A DNA stretch of 64,000 nt from an uncultured Acidimicrobiales bacterium (GCA_951813555.1 OX638344.1:1054001-1118000); one strand, 5' to 3'. Positions 8,530 through 17,613 are shown, counted from the first letter of the stretch. The notes: generated from the sequence alone by a model not told the origin. Translations and numbers: made by a program.

Positions 8530-9759
8530 TCAGTAGTCGTAGAGGGTGAAGGGGTTGAGGAATTGACGGCCCCATAGGCGTCTACGGTCGGCATTCGTCA
8601 GTTCGGCTTGATCGCACACCGATAACCATTCGTCTTCGATGACCGCGACTTGGCAGTCCACGATGTCTCTGGCCTGCTTGGCCGTCAGGTGGTAAACGCC
8701 GGCGTGGGCGATGCAACGGGCAACTTGGCTCAGCCGGTCGCCGTCGTCCCCAAAGGCCATGGCCTGGGCTGCCTCTTCACCGACACGGTTCTGGGGACAG
8801 ATGTCATAGGCAGGGGTCAACGTGAGCTGGGTGCCATCCCAGAACGCGGCGTGATTGCGGGCGTGGTCGTCGGTGTTGCCCACGAGGATGTTGAATGCAA
8901 TGCGGGCGAACAGCTCCCGAAGGGTGGTATCAGGATCGGTAAACCGCGACCGGATGTGGAAGGCAAGATCCGGATAGGTGGCGTAGCGGCCAGCCTTGCC
9001 GTCGGCATCGTGCAGTTCCAAAATGGTGAGTGCCGATACCACCATCTTCCGACCCCCGCCACCGGTGCGGTCGAATCGGTTGACCAGCAGAACGTCTCGG
9101 CCCAGGACGGTGTCGAGCCCAGCGTCTGCGACGTCGAGACCAGCCCGGCGGGCTAGCTCCATAGCCACAAATTCCGCTTTGACGACGGGATAGGAATCGG
9201 AAGCCGAGGTGAATTTGGCAATCTTCTGCTGCGTCCCGTCGGCGAGCACCGCTTTGGGCCGCGCACCGCCCATCGAGCTGCCATGGAACAAAGCGCGCTC
9301 AAGCGCCGAGGTGAGGGGCACCCCGCTCTCAATCCGGTCGGCGACTTCAGCAAGCTCGCCCAGCGGTATCCACTCATCGCCTTGGGGGATGTACTCGGTG
9401 GCCGATTGCTGGAAATCGAGTGCTCCGGCGCGATTGGAACCAGACGCCAAGAGGTAGCCAAGCGTTCCCAGGTCGGCGGTCTCCCCGATGCGCGGATACT
9501 CGATGACTCGCCGACCCCAGGCATCCGGGCCGGCATCAGCGATGCATCCAGCGATCTCACCGGAAATCGATGTGATCTCTCCCTGCCGCAAAGGGAGTTC
9601 GGGTAGGTACAGCGAGATGGCGTCGGGACGATTGAGATAGCTACGCCCATAGGTGAACGTGATCACCGCACCCCGTTCGCTGAGCCTTCCGGCAACCACC
9701 GGTTCAGTAGCTCCCGGCAGCCAGGCCCACACATAGGCTTCGGTCGGGGGCTCAGCCAT
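8530..9759 (-). CDS. hipA: HipA-type serine/threonine kinase toxin
   Basis: A 409-residue HipA family kinase. The N-terminal subdomain contains YLNRPDAISLYLPELPLRQG. The nucleotide-binding loop is in GSSMGGARPKAVL, and the catalytic and metal region is GNTDDHARNHAAFWDG. Relatives phosphorylate an aminoacyl-tRNA synthetase (GltX for Escherichia coli HipA) and halt growth. The ATG at 9759 is preferred over the TTG at 9777 because it follows the hipB stop by one base (TGATATG), giving tight coupling. The antitoxin gene lies immediately upstream, so this is a hipBA operon. Confidence 0.88.
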   Translation of the reverse strand: MAEPPTEAYVWAWLPGATEPVVAGRLSERGAVITFTYGRSYLNRPDAISLYLPELPLRQGEITSISGEIAGCIADAGPDAWGRRVIEYPRIGETADLGTLGYLLASGSNRAGALDFQQSATEYIPQGDEWIPLGELAEVADRIESGVPLTSALERALFHGSSMGGARPKAVLADGTQQKIAKFTSASDSYPVVKAEFVAMELARRAGLDVADAGLDTVLGRDVLLVNRFDRTGGGGRKMVVSALTILELHDADGKAGRYATYPDLAFHIRSRFTDPDTTLRELFARIAFNILVGNTDDHARNHAAFWDGTQLTLTPAYDICPQNRVGEEAAQAMAFGDDGDRLSQVARCIAHAGVYHLTAKQARDIVDCQVAVIEDEWLSVCDQAELTNADRRRLWGRQFLNPFTLYDY

Positions 9760-9760
9760 A

Positions 9761-10087
9761 TCAGAAGTCGTCGTCAACTAGTCCGGGTCGGAATACCGTG
9801 GGAAGCACGGCAAGCCTGGCGGCGGCAATCTCAGCTTCGAGGGCCCGGCGGGACGGATCATCGTGGAACAAGGCCACGCCCACCAGTGCGGCAGCCTCAA
9901 ACGCAGTGCCGAGTGCGACGGTGAGATCGCCCTTTTCCACTTTGCGTATCGTCACGGGAGACACGCCGACCCGCTCGGCCAACTCGGCGACCGTCCACCG
10001 GCGCTCTCGACGGGCCTGCCGCACCCGGCTCCCCAGCAGCCGGCCCGCCTCAACCGTTACCGGCGAATAGACCTTTGGACCTCCCAT
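9761..10087 (-). CDS. hipB: HipB-type helix-turn-helix antitoxin
   Basis: A 108-residue XRE-family regulator. LGSRVRQARRERRWTVAELA followed by RVGVSPVTIRKVEKGD forms the helix-turn-helix at about residues 13-50. It should neutralise the kinase encoded directly downstream and repress its own operon. Two identical 13-bp sequences lie at and just before the start codon and are the likely operators. TATACT (10094-10099) stands 6 nt before the ATG, so the transcript is probably leaderless, and bound antitoxin would cover both the -10 and the start. Confidence 0.87.
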   Translation of the reverse strand: MGGPKVYSPVTVEAGRLLGSRVRQARRERRWTVAELAERVGVSPVTIRKVEKGDLTVALGTAFEAAALVGVALFHDDPSRRALEAEIAAARLAVLPTVFRPGLVDDDF

Positions 10088-10098
10088 ATCGACAGTAT
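10086..10098. promoter_or_regulatory. hipBA operator copy 1 (overlaps hipB start and -10)
   Basis: ATATCGACAGTAT occurs here and again, perfectly, at 10117-10129, 31 bp away or about three helical turns. The ends ATA/TAT are palindromic. Copy 1 spans the hipB ATG and the -10 element TATACT. Confidence 0.6.
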
Positions 10099-10116
10099 AA
10101 GGAGTAGTTAGCTCCG

Positions 10117-10129
10117 ATATCGACAGTAT
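10117..10129. promoter_or_regulatory. hipBA operator copy 2
   Basis: A perfect second copy of ATATCGACAGTAT upstream of the hipBA promoter. The remainder of 10130-10234 shows no gene. Confidence 0.58.
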
Positions 10130-10234
10130 TCTGCTGATCCTTCCCTAAAGGCCGCTGCTCACTGAGCATCACCGGGTGAGGATTATTTGCCCAAATGTCA
10201 GACATCAGGACGGGGGCATGTCGCTTATCGGCGG

Positions 10235-11317
10235 CTAGAGGCCGATTGCGTTGCGGAGGGCGGGGCGGGGGTTTAGGTCGGCTAGGGCGGCTTCGCAGCG
10301 GGCCAGGAAGGCGGCGGCGAAGGCTTGGCGGCCGGGGGAGGCGTCTTCGGGAAAGGTGACCACTTGGCAGCTGGCGGGCACGGTGTAGGCGGCGTGGATG
10401 CGGTGGGCCAGCCAGGCATCATCAAACGTGATGGGCTGGGCGCCGTGGGCTAAGCGGCCGTCGAGGTAGCGCTGGATGAGGGCTTTGTCGTGGGCCAAGC
10501 GGTCTGCGGGGGCCATGGACATGTTGAGGAAGTAGCTCACGTCGCGCATGGGGGCGCCCACGTTGATGAGGCCCCAGTCCAAAAAGCCCGGCCCGCCAGC
10601 CTCGGTCACGAACAGGTTGCCGATGTGGCCGTCGCCCTGGAGCACGGTGGCCGGCCCGCCGATGGGTCCCGAAGCCCACGCTTGGTGGAGCTCGGCGGTG
10701 TGGTCGATGTAGAGCTCAGCGATCTCGGCGAAGGCGTCGGTGAGTTTGTCCCGGTGGTTGTCGAGCCCGTAGCGCAGGAGCCGGGCGCCGTAGTCGCTGC
10801 CTTTGTTGGCCAGCGGTACCCAGCTCGCCTCGGCGGCCCGGCGCTCGGGATCCTCGTAGCGGGCGTGGAGCTCGGCGAAGTGGTCCATGGCCTCGGCGGC
10901 GTAGGCCGCCGGAACCCCTTTGCCGTAATCGGGCAGGGACTTGGCCGAGTTGTCCAGGTCTTCCAGCAGCAGAACGAACGCCCCGGTGTCGGGATCGAAG
11001 GCGGCCACATAGGAAGTGAGGGTGCGCATGGGCACCCGGTGGGCGAGGCGCTGGTAGAACAGCGCCTCGCGGCGGCCCATGCCGGTTTGGTTGATCTGGG
11101 CCCGGCGGTCGGGGTCCAGCGGAGGGAGCTTGGCAAACATGGTGCCGGGCAGGTCGCTGTCGCCCTCGTAGGTGATGGCCAGGCGAGCGTTGGCGTTGGT
11201 GCCGGCGTGGATGGCCAGCACCTCCACGGCGGTGACCACCGTTCCGGGGTGGTGCTCAGCCAGATTCTCGGTGAGCCAGTCGGGGGTGATGGCCCCGGGA
11301 TGCTCGGGAAGGCTCAT
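10235..11317 (-). CDS. Aminoglycoside phosphotransferase (APH)-family kinase
   Basis: A 360-residue small-molecule kinase of the APH/choline-kinase fold. The catalytic loop is in LQGDGHIGNLFV (an HxxN form with the upstream Asp) and the metal Asp in GFLDWGLINVG. FVLLLEDLD marks the hinge region. In actinobacterial catabolic clusters such proteins often accompany acyl-CoA and oxygenase genes; the substrate here is unknown. Its start overlaps the stop of the upstream Rieske gene (ATGA, 11314-11317), so it is co-translated with an oxygenase. That suggests a role in the same pathway rather than drug resistance. Confidence 0.82.
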   Translation of the reverse strand: MSLPEHPGAITPDWLTENLAEHHPGTVVTAVEVLAIHAGTNANARLAITYEGDSDLPGTMFAKLPPLDPDRRAQINQTGMGRREALFYQRLAHRVPMRTLTSYVAAFDPDTGAFVLLLEDLDNSAKSLPDYGKGVPAAYAAEAMDHFAELHARYEDPERRAAEASWVPLANKGSDYGARLLRYGLDNHRDKLTDAFAEIAELYIDHTAELHQAWASGPIGGPATVLQGDGHIGNLFVTEAGGPGFLDWGLINVGAPMRDVSYFLNMSMAPADRLAHDKALIQRYLDGRLAHGAQPITFDDAWLAHRIHAAYTVPASCQVVTFPEDASPGRQAFAAAFLARCEAALADLNPRPALRNAIGL

Positions 11318-12684
11318 CGGGCCGCGCCCGGGCCGGTGGCCGACCCAGACTCAACCGGCACCCAGCCGCCAGGCGCCAACCCCAGATAGTGCTCCAGGTT
11401 GCGGTGCATGTTGATGATGCGGCACTCCTCCCCCGATAGCCACACGTGGGTGAAGCCGGGCTGGTGGAGGCCCTTCTGCATGGTGCGGATCACGCTGAAG
11501 TCCTGGTTGAGCACGAACCCGAAGTCGGCCTGGTCCATGGGCACGGTGACGTGGACGGGTGAAGAGGCCGGGGCGTCGGCCGACGGCATCCGGCTGAGGT
11601 GGATGGTGGCCAGCTCGCCCTCGTCGGGGCTAGGGCCGGGCCGGGCGGTCAGTACGGTGAAGATGTCGGCGCTGATCAAAACGGTGGTGTTGGGGAAGAG
11701 GTTGTATTGGCTGAGGTGGGTGATCTGGGCGGTGTCATAGCCCGACAGGTCGACGCCCACGGTGGCTTGGTGGTCTCGGATCTTCTGGGCGATCACGTCT
11801 TGGAGGGTCTGGCCGCCGGGCACCTCGGGCGCGGGGCAGGGCTCGTTGTAATCCGGTCCCATGCGGCCACCCTGGGTGACGATGAAGGAGTCCCACACCT
11901 TCTGGTCGTCCACGTTGCGGCCCAGCCGGGGGCTGGGCACGCCGTAGGGCTGATACGACACGCCGTGGCGGTCCCAGATGCGCTGGGGCGAGTTGACGTC
12001 GTTGATGCTGCCCAGCATCTCCCGGTGCAGGCCCTGCACGTGGTAGGTCTCGGAGAAGCCCTCGTTGACCACCTTCCAGTTGCAGTTCACCGGGGTGGCG
12101 GTGGAGTAGGTGCCTCGGAATTCGTCGAGGTTGGCCCAGGCGATGTCGTTGGGGATGCCCTCCAGCCAGTCGGCCAGCGGCTCGGCGTCTAGATCCAGGT
12201 TGACGAACACCAGTCGGGCCCAGGTATCCACCTGAACCGGCACCAGCGGTAGGTCGTCGTTGCTGATGGGACCGAAGCCCCGGCGGGAGGGGATTTCCCG
12301 CAGCCGGCCGGTGAGGTCCCAGGCCCAGCGGTGGTAGGGACAGCGCAGCTCGGTGATGCCGGTGCCCGAGCCCTGGCAAAGGGAGTTGCCCCGGTGGCGG
12401 CAGACGTTCTGGAAGCCCCGCAGCACGCCGTCCTCGCCCCGCACCAGGATGATCGAGTACTTGCCGAGGCGGTGCTCGAACCAGTCGCCGGGGTTGGCGA
12501 TGTGGTCGACGGTGCAGGCCACGTGCCACACCTTGGGCCACATCCGCTCATACTCCAGCTCGGCGAACTCGGCCGAGAGATAGCGTTGGACGGGGATCTT
12601 CACCGGGGCTTCGGCGGCCAGCCCCGAGGCGGTTACCGCGGTGCCTAGGATGTCGGCTTCGTCTGGGGGTGCGATGTCGACCAT
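11314..12684 (-). CDS. Rieske non-haem iron oxygenase, large (alpha) subunit
   Basis: A 456-residue aromatic-ring-hydroxylating-type oxygenase. The Rieske [2Fe-2S] ligands are Cys95 and His97 (in VCRHRGNS) and Cys115 and His118 (in RCPYHRWAW). The catalytic domain has FSETYHVQGLH, supplying the two His ligands of the mononuclear iron. No beta subunit, ferredoxin or reductase is next to it, so it either works as an alpha-only enzyme or borrows distant electron carriers. Related proteins oxidise aromatics, steroids or quaternary amines such as carnitine. It overlaps the downstream phosphotransferase gene by 4 nt. Confidence 0.85.
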   Translation of the reverse strand: MVDIAPPDEADILGTAVTASGLAAEAPVKIPVQRYLSAEFAELEYERMWPKVWHVACTVDHIANPGDWFEHRLGKYSIILVRGEDGVLRGFQNVCRHRGNSLCQGSGTGITELRCPYHRWAWDLTGRLREIPSRRGFGPISNDDLPLVPVQVDTWARLVFVNLDLDAEPLADWLEGIPNDIAWANLDEFRGTYSTATPVNCNWKVVNEGFSETYHVQGLHREMLGSINDVNSPQRIWDRHGVSYQPYGVPSPRLGRNVDDQKVWDSFIVTQGGRMGPDYNEPCPAPEVPGGQTLQDVIAQKIRDHQATVGVDLSGYDTAQITHLSQYNLFPNTTVLISADIFTVLTARPGPSPDEGELATIHLSRMPSADAPASSPVHVTVPMDQADFGFVLNQDFSVIRTMQKGLHQPGFTHVWLSGEECRIINMHRNLEHYLGLAPGGWVPVESGSATGPGAAR

Positions 12685-12719
12685 GGCGATAATCGTGGCA
12701 CACGGCCCTAGATGTCGGC

Positions 12720-13400
12720 CTAAGTCGGCTGCTCGGTGATGAAGATGGCCTCGGCGGTGGCGCAGATAGTTTCGCCGGAGCGGAGTTCGCCGGTGGCGAT
12801 GTGTTTACGGCCTTCGGTGTGGGTGTAGCGACAGGTGACCTCGAGTTGGGTGTGGAGGGGAACACCGGTTTTGTAGCGGATGTTGATGCCGGCAGTTAGG
12901 CCGGTGGCGCCGGCTCGGGTGGCGGCGGTGCCCAGGGCCTCGTCCAGGATGGTGGCCACCACGCCGCCGTGGGCCCGGTGGGGTGGGCCGGAGTGGGCCT
13001 CGGTGAGGGTGACGGTGGCCCGCATCTCCACCGGGCGGGGCACGGCATCGGGGTCTGGCGGGGGGACCGGGTCGAAGATCAGCCGGGGGGCGTGGGGGTT
13101 GAGCAGGCCTGATCCGGCCTGGGTGAGGTTGTAAATGGTGCCCTCGTGGTCTTTGGCCACCACGATGTGGGGATCGCGGGCCGCGGGCCGCAGCCGTTCG
13201 GTGATCTCGGCCAGGGTCTGGGCGATCTCGGCCCGGGCGGCGGGGTCAGCGTCGTTGGCCGACACTGCGGCCACTAGGTCGCGGGTGCGCTCCACCAACT
13301 CGTAGGCCTCGGGGCCGAAGTCGTCGGGGTGGGGCAAATCGCCCAGCAGCTCGGCCAAACGGTAGGCCGAGGCGGTTTCGGGATGCTCTTGGTCAGCCAT
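12720..13400 (-). CDS. PaaI-type hotdog-fold thioesterase
   Basis: About 226 residues. The C-terminal half is a 4HBT hotdog domain with HRAHGGVVATILDEALGTAA, the helix-and-turn signature of PaaI/YbgC thioesterases that hydrolyse acyl-CoAs. The N-terminal 100 residues are an acidic, Ala-rich helical extension (LVERTRDLVAAVSAND and similar) not needed for the fold. The ATG at 13400 is chosen; an in-frame TTG at 13412 would overlap the sulfotransferase stop. It sits between the sulfotransferase and the Rieske gene on the same strand. Confidence 0.78.
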   Translation of the reverse strand: MADQEHPETASAYRLAELLGDLPHPDDFGPEAYELVERTRDLVAAVSANDADPAARAEIAQTLAEITERLRPAARDPHIVVAKDHEGTIYNLTQAGSGLLNPHAPRLIFDPVPPPDPDAVPRPVEMRATVTLTEAHSGPPHRAHGGVVATILDEALGTAATRAGATGLTAGINIRYKTGVPLHTQLEVTCRYTHTEGRKHIATGELRSGETICATAEAIFITEQPT

Positions 13401-13408
13401 TGCCTTGA

Positions 13409-14677
13409 TCAATCATGGTCAATGACCGGGATGTCGAAGCGGTCGATGTAGCGGGCGAAGCGGGCCCGGACCTCGGCTCGGGTGAGCTCCAGGTCTTCGA
13501 ATTGGTAGCGGTGTTCGCCGTGCTTTCCGGGCGGGGTGGCGGCTGCGTAATCGGCTATTGCTTCCTCGGTTTCTGGGGTCAAATTCATGCCGAGCTGCTC
13601 ATACACCGAGCGGGCAGCGGCCAGCTTGTCGGTGCTGACCAGGCGGTGGGGTACTTGGGCGGTGTGGTCGGGGGGCAGGCGCCCGGAGTCGATGAGGTCG
13701 ATGAGGTTGTCGAGGCTGCGGCCATAGAGCTCGAGGTGGTAGCGGCCGATGGCGGCGAAGTCCACCCGATCGGAGTGGGCCCAGCGCATGGTGGCGATGA
13801 GGCTGGTGACCGAGGGCAGGATGGCGGTGGGGTCGCGGTTGGTGATCACGAAGCGGGCGTCGTCGAACACCTCCAGCAGGGCGGGAAGGCCCTGGAGGTG
13901 GGCGGGCGACTTGAGCACCCACCGTCGGGTGGGCATCCGCCGCTGCAACACCTGGAGCACTCTGCGATAGGTGCGATAGGCGGGACGCAGATCGGCGGAG
14001 TCGTACCAGGCTTGGTAGGTGGGGACGTCGGTGCGGCTGACCATCTCCTCGGAGCGGAACTCGAAGGACATGGCCGACAGGCACTCCTTGTACATGCGCC
14101 CGGAGTACTCGTGGATGGCCAGCATCCCGCTGGCCACCGTCTGGGGCATAACCAATTCGGCGCCGGCCAGCGCGATGCGGGGATCAGCGGCCCGGATGTC
14201 GGGATCGGCATGGGGTGGGGGCACCGGGCGGAGCAGCTCCCAGCCCTCAGGAGCCCGGTGGGCCGGGTCTTGGGCCAGCACGCCGTGCATGACGGTGGTG
14301 CCGGTGCGGGGAGCGCCGATCACGAAGATGGGCTCTTCAATGGGCTCGTCCAGGGTGTCGGGATCGTCGGCCAGATAGTCGTTGAGCTGGATGCGGACTT
14401 CCAAGAGGCGCAGGATCATCCGACGCGACATCCACCTCCCCATGACGGTGAGGTCGGCCTCGTGCTCCAGCCCATGGCAGAACAGGGTGAGGGGCTCGAC
14501 GAAGTCGTCGTCGCCCAATGCGGCCCGGTCGTCGGGTGCCCGGCCCTGGCGGACTAGGGCTTCGGCCATCAGCAGGTCGGGGTCGAATGGGCGGCGGGCC
14601 TCGTCTACCACTGGGCCGGCGTCGCCCCGGTTGACGGCGGCTACCCAGTCGGGCCGGGGGTCAGGAGACCAGCTCAT
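13409..14677 (-). CDS. Sulfotransferase family protein
   Basis: A 422-residue protein with the PAPS 5'-phosphosulfate loop IFVIGAPRTGTTVMHGVLA around residue 120. WVLKSPAHLQGLPALLEVF and FVITNRDPTAILPSV form the 3'-phosphate-binding part. These features match the actinobacterial sulfotransferase_3/stf-like group, which sulfates lipids or small alcohols. The gene is the first of a minus-strand run with the thioesterase downstream, and it diverges from the SDR gene at 14736. The acceptor is unknown. Confidence 0.85.
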   Translation of the reverse strand: MSWSPDPRPDWVAAVNRGDAGPVVDEARRPFDPDLLMAEALVRQGRAPDDRAALGDDDFVEPLTLFCHGLEHEADLTVMGRWMSRRMILRLLEVRIQLNDYLADDPDTLDEPIEEPIFVIGAPRTGTTVMHGVLAQDPAHRAPEGWELLRPVPPPHADPDIRAADPRIALAGAELVMPQTVASGMLAIHEYSGRMYKECLSAMSFEFRSEEMVSRTDVPTYQAWYDSADLRPAYRTYRRVLQVLQRRMPTRRWVLKSPAHLQGLPALLEVFDDARFVITNRDPTAILPSVTSLIATMRWAHSDRVDFAAIGRYHLELYGRSLDNLIDLIDSGRLPPDHTAQVPHRLVSTDKLAAARSVYEQLGMNLTPETEEAIADYAAATPPGKHGEHRYQFEDLELTRAEVRARFARYIDRFDIPVIDHD

Positions 14678-14723
14678 TGTCGCCGCATTGAAGGCTGAAG
14701 CAAGTTCGCACTGCCTAGAACAG

Positions 14724-14729
14724 TACGCT
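14724..14729 (+). promoter_or_regulatory. Predicted -10 hexamer TACGCT for the SDR gene
   Basis: TACGCT ends 6 nt before the ATG at 14736. There is no Shine-Dalgarno. Confidence 0.45.
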
Positions 14730-14735
14730 CAGGCA

Positions 14736-15494
14736 ATGCTGGAAGGGCAGGTCGTAATCGTCACCGGGGCTTCGAAGGGCATCGGCCGGGGCATCGCCGA
14801 GTACCTGGTGGACCAGGGCGTGAAGCTGACGGTGACCAGCCGCAAGCCTGAGCGGATTGAGGCCACCGCGGCTGAATTGCAGGAGCGGGGCGGCGACGTG
14901 CTGGCGGTGCCTGGGTCGGTGGGCAGCCAGGATCACGCCAACGAGGTGGTTAACCGGACGATGGAGCGATGGGGCACCGTGGACGGATTGGTGGCCAACG
15001 CCCAGTCGTTCCGCCCGACCATGCCGCTGTTGGAGGTGGGCGAGTCGGACATGGACCTGCTGCTCGACACCGGACCCAAGGGCACGCTGTGGTTCATGCA
15101 GGCAGTGCATCCCCACATGGCGGCCAAGGGCCGGGGGCGCATCATCACCTTCGGCACCAACGTGGGGATCACCGGCGGGCCGGGCTACGGACCCTACGGG
15201 GCGGCCAAGGAGGCCATCCGCTCGCTGACCCGCACCGCGGCCCGGGAGTGGGGCCGCGACGGCATCACCGTGAACTGCGTGAACCCCGCATCGGTGGCCC
15301 ATCGGGCCCCGCCCGACGACGACCCCGATCGGCTGGCGTCCTACAAGGCCCTGTTCGACAACCATCCCATGGGGCGTGACGGTGACCCGGTGACCGACAT
15401 CGCCCCGGTGGTCGGGTTCTTGCTGTCAGACGCCAGCCAGTACGTGACCGGCGAGACTTTCCAGGTGGACGGCGGCGGCTTGATGCGGCCCTAG
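14736..15494 (+). CDS. Short-chain dehydrogenase/reductase (SDR)
   Basis: A 252-residue classical SDR. TGASKGIGRGIAEYL binds NAD(P), and YGPYGAAKEA contains the catalytic Tyr-x3-Lys. FQVDGGGLM is the usual C-terminal strand. The position normally held by the catalytic Ser (13 residues before the Tyr) is Thr in FGTNVGITGG, a substitution that may still work. The open frame extends far upstream, but the family-typical N-terminus begins at MLEGQVVIVTGAS with TACGCT 6 nt before it. It would oxidise an alcohol or reduce a ketone in the surrounding catabolic cluster. It is convergent with the DUF1214-like gene, overlapping by 4 bp. Confidence 0.85.
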   Translation: MLEGQVVIVTGASKGIGRGIAEYLVDQGVKLTVTSRKPERIEATAAELQERGGDVLAVPGSVGSQDHANEVVNRTMERWGTVDGLVANAQSFRPTMPLLEVGESDMDLLLDTGPKGTLWFMQAVHPHMAAKGRGRIITFGTNVGITGGPGYGPYGAAKEAIRSLTRTAAREWGRDGITVNCVNPASVAHRAPPDDDPDRLASYKALFDNHPMGRDGDPVTDIAPVVGFLLSDASQYVTGETFQVDGGGLMRP

Positions 15495-16663
15495 GTCCTG
15501 AATCTGTGTCGCAGATGGGCTTGGCGGGCGGCCAGATCGGCAGCTCGCTTGTCGAGGGTAACAACAGGGTCGTCGTTGGGCAGGGCGGCGGCCACGTCGG
15601 CTAAGTCGACAACTTCAGTGGCTGGGTCCATGGCTTGGTCGCCGGTGGGCCAGAACCAGCGCAGGGTGCACAGGCCGTTGCGGCGGTTGGCGTTGTCCAG
15701 CCAGTTGGCGACGCCGGGGTCGGTGCCGCACACCACGTAGCGAACCTTGCCGTCGGACGACACCGCGGTCTGGGATTGGTTGCGACAAGAGATGTGGGCG
15801 TAGGTGTCGACCAGCTCGAACGTGCCCATCATGTAGAGCTGGGCCCCCCAGTAGTGGGCCTCGGGCACCTCGGCGGTCACGATCAGGGCCTGATCGGGCT
15901 CCAAATCCCAGAAGCAGAACTCGTAGCGGGCCATGGACAGGCCCTTGGACACCTCCAGGGTGCGGTTGGTGAAACTGTTGTCGATGCGCTCGGCCCGGTT
16001 CATCACCATGTAGGCGTTCCAGCGCTCGATGGAGTCGGTCAACTGCATCATGGCCCGGCGCACCCGGTTGGCGAAGACGGGGCCGTCGAGCACGAGAGCG
16101 GGCTCGGGGTCGAGGCACTCGATGGTGAAGAAGGCCGGTTCATCGGGGGTCCAGTCGAAGTAGTACTCCCGGATCGACGCGGAGAGCACCCCGTCGGGGA
16201 TGGCCACCGCGCCGGGCCCGTCGCCGCCCAGCAGGATCTCGAAGTCGTCGTGGCGGCCTAGGCCGAGGTCGTGGGCGGTGATGGTGGCCTTGGTGCCCCA
16301 GATGTCGTTGTGCATGAACCCGGCCCGCAGCGCCAGGATGAAATCGTCGCAGCCGTGCATGTTGCCGGTGATCCGGTACCGGCGGCCGGGCTCGATGCGG
16401 GCGTGGCGGTACACGTTGTCGGCGTTGGGGCCACCCCACTGGACGGTCAGGTCGTTCTGGCGGTTGAAGAACGGGCGGGTGGGGTCGGCGTGGAAAACCT
16501 CCCACCCCAGAAACGCCTCCACGTTGTCGGCCAGGTGTTCGAGCATCTCCAGATCGCCGCCGCCGTCGGTGGGATAGGGCGGGGCTACCACTTCACGGCC
16601 CATGCGCTTGAGCAGGTCGCACCACTGATCCCAAGCCTCGACCGCGGTGCTGATGTCGCTCAT
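15491..16663 (-). CDS. DUF1214-like protein of unknown function
   Basis: About 390 residues. The C-terminal third resembles DUF1214 domains: WGAQLYMMGTFELVDTYAHI, then DPGVANWLDNANRRNGLCTL and a final FWPTGD. No catalytic motif is evident. The open frame runs further upstream, but the ATG at 16663 is chosen because it overlaps the stop of the alpha/beta hydrolase gene (ATGA, 16660-16663). That coupling, plus the next hydrolase upstream, makes a three-gene unit. DUF1214 proteins are frequent beside lipid and steroid catabolic genes in mycobacteria and relatives. The role here is unknown. Confidence 0.7.
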   Translation of the reverse strand: MSDISTAVEAWDQWCDLLKRMGREVVAPPYPTDGGGDLEMLEHLADNVEAFLGWEVFHADPTRPFFNRQNDLTVQWGGPNADNVYRHARIEPGRRYRITGNMHGCDDFILALRAGFMHNDIWGTKATITAHDLGLGRHDDFEILLGGDGPGAVAIPDGVLSASIREYYFDWTPDEPAFFTIECLDPEPALVLDGPVFANRVRRAMMQLTDSIERWNAYMVMNRAERIDNSFTNRTLEVSKGLSMARYEFCFWDLEPDQALIVTAEVPEAHYWGAQLYMMGTFELVDTYAHISCRNQSQTAVSSDGKVRYVVCGTDPGVANWLDNANRRNGLCTLRWFWPTGDQAMDPATEVVDLADVAAALPNDDPVVTLDKRAADLAARQAHLRHRFRT

Positions 16664-17613
16664 GACGAGAAGCTTGCCAAGAACGGCTCGACTGCGGCCA
16701 GAAAACCGGGGGTGTTCTGGCCGTGGACATTGTGGCTGCATTCGGGAACGGTCACCAGTTGGCCGTGGGGAAGGTTGTCGGCGAACCGCTCGGCAGCCTC
16801 GGCGGTGAGTACCCACGAGTCGGCGCCCCGCACCAGCAGCACCGGCTGGGAGATGCGCTCGGCGTCTTCCAGGGTGAAGCGGTCGCCCGCTCGGCGGTGC
16901 TCGGCGCCGTGGGCCAGCCGGGGGCCGTGGTCCACCTTGGAGATGTAGGTGCCGTCCACCCGCTGGAGCAGGTTGTACTTGACGGTGCGTTCGATGTGCT
17001 CGCGGCTGCGGTAGGGGTCGTACTTCTGGACTGCGGCCACAAAATCGTCCAGATCCTGGAACTCCCGGTTCTCGGTGACGAACGTGCGGATGACCTGGGT
17101 GCCGACCTCGGAGATCTCGGGGCCGATGTCCACCAGCACAATGGCCTTGGCCAACTCAGGGTGGTCGAGGGTGAGGCGCATGGTGTTCATGCCTCCCATG
17201 GAGTGGCCCATGATGATGGGGTCGGCCACCCCCAGAGCGGCGCAGAATGCGGCGGCGTCGGCGGCCATGGCCCCGGAGGAGTAGTCGGCGTCGCGGGCCC
17301 ACTCGCTGTCGCCGTGGCCCCGCTGGTCGAGGGCCAGCACGTGGTAGCGGTCGGCCAATGCCAGGCTGACCAAGTCCCAGGAGTGGGCCGACTGGTTGCC
17401 GCCGTGCAACAACAGCACAGTGGGGGCGTCGGAGCTGCCCCACTCCGAAAAGTGGAAGCGGTGATGGCGGGCCACGATGTTGCGGGACACGTAGGAGACA
17501 TCCAAGCCGTGGGCAATGCCCAGGTCGGCCGCGCTGGTACACAGGCTCCCGAACTCGGCGGTGGCGGTCATGTCCAGCGGGTCGATGGTGTCGGCGAACT
17601 CGTTGAGGTGCAT
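16660..17613 (-). CDS. Alpha/beta hydrolase
   Basis: About 317 residues from the ATG at 17613 (MHLNEFADTIDP), which shares a base with the upstream stop (TGATG). The fold signatures are LLLHGGNQSAHSWD (oxyanion region), DQRGHGDSEWA and the nucleophile elbow GHSMGG with a Ser nucleophile. The His is in PECSHNVHGQN. It is a serine esterase or C-C hydrolase type; the substrate is unknown. It is the middle gene of a coupled trio with the epoxide-hydrolase-like gene upstream and the DUF1214-like gene downstream. Confidence 0.84.
   Translation of the reverse strand: MHLNEFADTIDPLDMTATAEFGSLCTSAADLGIAHGLDVSYVSRNIVARHHRFHFSEWGSSDAPTVLLLHGGNQSAHSWDLVSLALADRYHVLALDQRGHGDSEWARDADYSSGAMAADAAAFCAALGVADPIIMGHSMGGMNTMRLTLDHPELAKAIVLVDIGPEISEVGTQVIRTFVTENREFQDLDDFVAAVQKYDPYRSREHIERTVKYNLLQRVDGTYISKVDHGPRLAHGAEHRRAGDRFTLEDAERISQPVLLVRGADSWVLTAEAAERFADNLPHGQLVTVPECSHNVHGQNTPGFLAAVEPFLASFSS

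Noticed and set aside
7264..8577. 437-codon plus-strand frame
   Set aside because: Antisense to the amidohydrolase with metal motifs at both ends; its composition is that of a reverse-complement shadow.
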